From assembly GCA_023399355.1 (NCBI GenBank), contig JAEWQC010000276.1, positions 7,467 through 71,466 of the forward strand: a stretch of DNA of 64,000 bases, written 5' to 3'. Position 1 is the stretch's first letter. Every line of letters starts with the position of its first letter. The position numbers were made by a program, and so were the translations under genes. Below the pieces are notes generated by a model. That model saw nothing but the letters and a program-made list of their open reading frames with translations. It was not told the origin of the DNA and did not search any database. Shown here in pieces: positions 63,301-64,000 of this stretch. The stretch comes from Bacillota bacterium. GTDB lineage: Bacteria > Bacillota > Clostridia > Acetivibrionales > DTU013.

Positions 63301-63895
63301 TCAAAGCCGCCGCGACAAGAAGCAGTATGCTATTTCTCTGGAGATCCTCTGCTTCACTTACAAACTCATCCGATTTATTTATAGAGTACTGACTCAGATC
63401 GTCCATTACATCTTCAATTTTCTCCAGCTGCTCCAAGCCCTGGGTGTTATAAACGTTCATTGCTGCTTCCGCCTTGTTTTCCTTCAAAAGGGAGAATTCC
63501 TTCTGCCGGATATCCAGCCATCCGATAAATAGTGAACGTGCCTGCGCTTCAAGTAATTTACCCTTTTCATCCTCAACAATTCCCCGGATCAGATTGAGAT
63601 TATCCAGAAGCGTCTTTTGATTTTCTGCTATCTGGAATTCATCCGCATCACTAATGACGGTTTTACCCTCAAGAATAATAACTTTTACAATATTCCGGTT
63701 GTCACTGAAAGCCATAAAAGCTTTCATGGAAGCATCCGTGAGTATAATTGGCTTATCGTGAAGTTCTTTTACGACATTGCCTACTTTATTGATCTGAAAG
63801 ATAGAAAATATACAAAATAAAGTGGAAAACAGTGCTACAAGCGCAAGTACTATTCTAAGTCTTGCTTTTATAGTAATATTCTGCAACAGTTTCAA
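60347..63895 (-). CDS. Multi-domain hybrid histidine kinase with three receivers
   Basis: An 1182-residue membrane kinase. Two transmembrane segments (about 13-33 and 190-213) bracket a helical sensor of the 4HB-MCP type. A HAMP-like linker, a GAF domain (about 280-420), a long Gln/Glu-rich coiled coil, HisKA (MSHELRTPLNS) and HATPase (GVGLGLSIS) follow. Three receivers end the protein (ILDLNLADMSG, VIVDLMLENGNG, VLMDIMMPVMDG). It begins the operon, with CheR and a second kinase downstream. Confidence 0.93.
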   Translation of the reverse strand: MKLLQNITIKARLRIVLALVALFSTLFCIFSIFQINKVGNVVKELHDKPIILTDASMKAFMAFSDNRNIVKVIILEGKTVISDADEFQIAENQKTLLDNLNLIRGIVEDEKGKLLEAQARSLFIGWLDIRQKEFSLLKENKAEAAMNVYNTQGLEQLEKIEDVMDDLSQYSINKSDEFVSEAEDLQRNSILLLVAAALTGFGAALILVLLIIRSILSSIKMLKNAMNRGRSEGRFIKADFFGRNEISEMTESFNGLVEVLENRMWIEHGKNGFNVAVAGNIPVNQLAEKALSFITRYVEGASSVFYLYDVDTASLKLISSYAFVENSHISNEYKLGEGIVGQAAKEKRPILLEKANETDGLIKSGIINTVPASIYSFPLVFEDKLYGVVEIFLLTEMEKSKLDFLEGVGTILASTLKNDIQTQKIRCLLEESEIVKLELKKHAEDIQESNVQLEEQQQILNQQAEELQQANMQMEEQQQELQQMNLQLEEQKGVLDRQNRALVDRNRQMDLINRELDTRTEELERAGRYKSELLANMSHELRTPLNSIILLSRLLSDNSSSSLNEKDVEKATVIHNAGVELLTLIDDILDLSKIEAGKMQVNMVKFETGIFAAELKDMFKNLAEEKELDYRVTDNIKGYIYSDRLKVTQIVRNFLSNAFKFTKEGSIELILDYNGTGKLPLRIAVKDTGIGITRDRQKKIFDAFYQANSSMTREYGGVGLGLSISEELARMIGGEIHMSSEFGQGSEFFLLLSENKDEIGTDFSLSRKRISTDSTGDEMKKEYIQEIQSEDITVLVITNNPELQRKVMENVLMKGLKVLTAQDGKSGIEKAESCRPAGIILDLNLADMSGSRLLAVLKSAEATRRIPVYIVSKEVHEGNAGDKGRIDHAIKPEVLEEIKLAINSIAARDNKELKHILILEDNQAQRVELNELFKGSGVVIDYASGETAAKDKIDRENYDAVIVDLMLENGNGINICRYIHENGSGIPVIVHTAKNLNAEQELEIRKYADSIILKTPNSYERLKEEMSAFLNKLGKSGSETRITGDKILDHHFEGLRGRRILVADDDAKNIFVMAAALENMGMEVGTAHNGREAIEKLKIKDYDIVLMDIMMPVMDGYEAIRIIKNNERLKKIPIIAITAKALKGDKEKALEAGADDYISKPVDYDVLVTILNAWIDSVEAEK

Positions 63896-64000
63896 AAAAA
63901 CACCCCCTGAAAATAAAAAACCTCATATAAAGCAGCTTCGCAATAAATATAGGCTGTTTAATTGATTTGAAAAAATAAATTTCATTTTATCATATTATGT

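Overview
The window looks like chromosome from a low-to-moderate GC Gram-positive of the class Clostridia, possibly a Ruminiclostridium/Clostridium-type anaerobe. This is an inference from strong GGAGG ribosome binding sites, an SLH-anchored surface chitinase-like enzyme, YerC/YecD and AbrB regulators, lipoproteins with clostridial lipoboxes, and radical-SAM-rich metabolism. No 16S or other definitive marker is present.

Layout. 0-15 kb is mostly housekeeping on the minus strand: a LacI regulator with probable operators, QueT, an esterase lipoprotein, a GH18-SLH surface enzyme, ThrC, a patatin phospholipase, a membrane TPR protein, FolC, SecA and YerC, then a plus-strand GNAT-like protein. 16-28.5 kb is an accessory region. 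It holds a beta-propeller/solute-binding fusion, a beta/gamma-crystallin-PHP fusion, a DUF523-like protein, a pair of large unrecognised proteins (902 and 393 aa), a HigBA toxin-antitoxin pair and a broken RhuM gene. tRNA 3'-end fragments at about 18.54, 26.69 and 28.38 kb look like integration scars.

28.5-50 kb is the centrepiece: about 19 codirectional, often overlapping minus-strand genes that look like one undescribed biosynthetic gene cluster. It encodes a discrete ketosynthase, two acyl carrier proteins, a KAS III-fold protein lacking the usual His/Asn, an acyltransferase lacking the malonyl-binding Arg, a hydroxyacyl dehydrogenase, two crotonases, a cobalamin radical SAM enzyme, a SPASM radical SAM enzyme, a free-standing condensation-domain protein, an ATP-grasp ligase, five glycosyltransferases (three are paralogues), a phosphopantetheinyl transferase and a three-gene ABC-2 exporter. 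A LuxR-type regulator lies just upstream. A divergent sugar kinase-nucleotidyltransferase fusion could supply the activated sugar. My inference is that the product is an exported, multiply glycosylated acyl/polyketide chain, possibly joined to an amino acid or peptide.

53-64 kb carries a GT21-like glycosyltransferase, a DinB-like protein, a small basic protein, tRNA-Gly and tRNA-Arg behind a consensus promoter, an AbrB-type regulator with a zinc-knuckle-like tail, and a three-gene signalling operon (multi-receiver hybrid kinase, CheR-type methyltransferase, second hybrid kinase). Several in-frame minisatellites (42, 24 and 21 bp units) are scattered through the accessory and biosynthetic regions.
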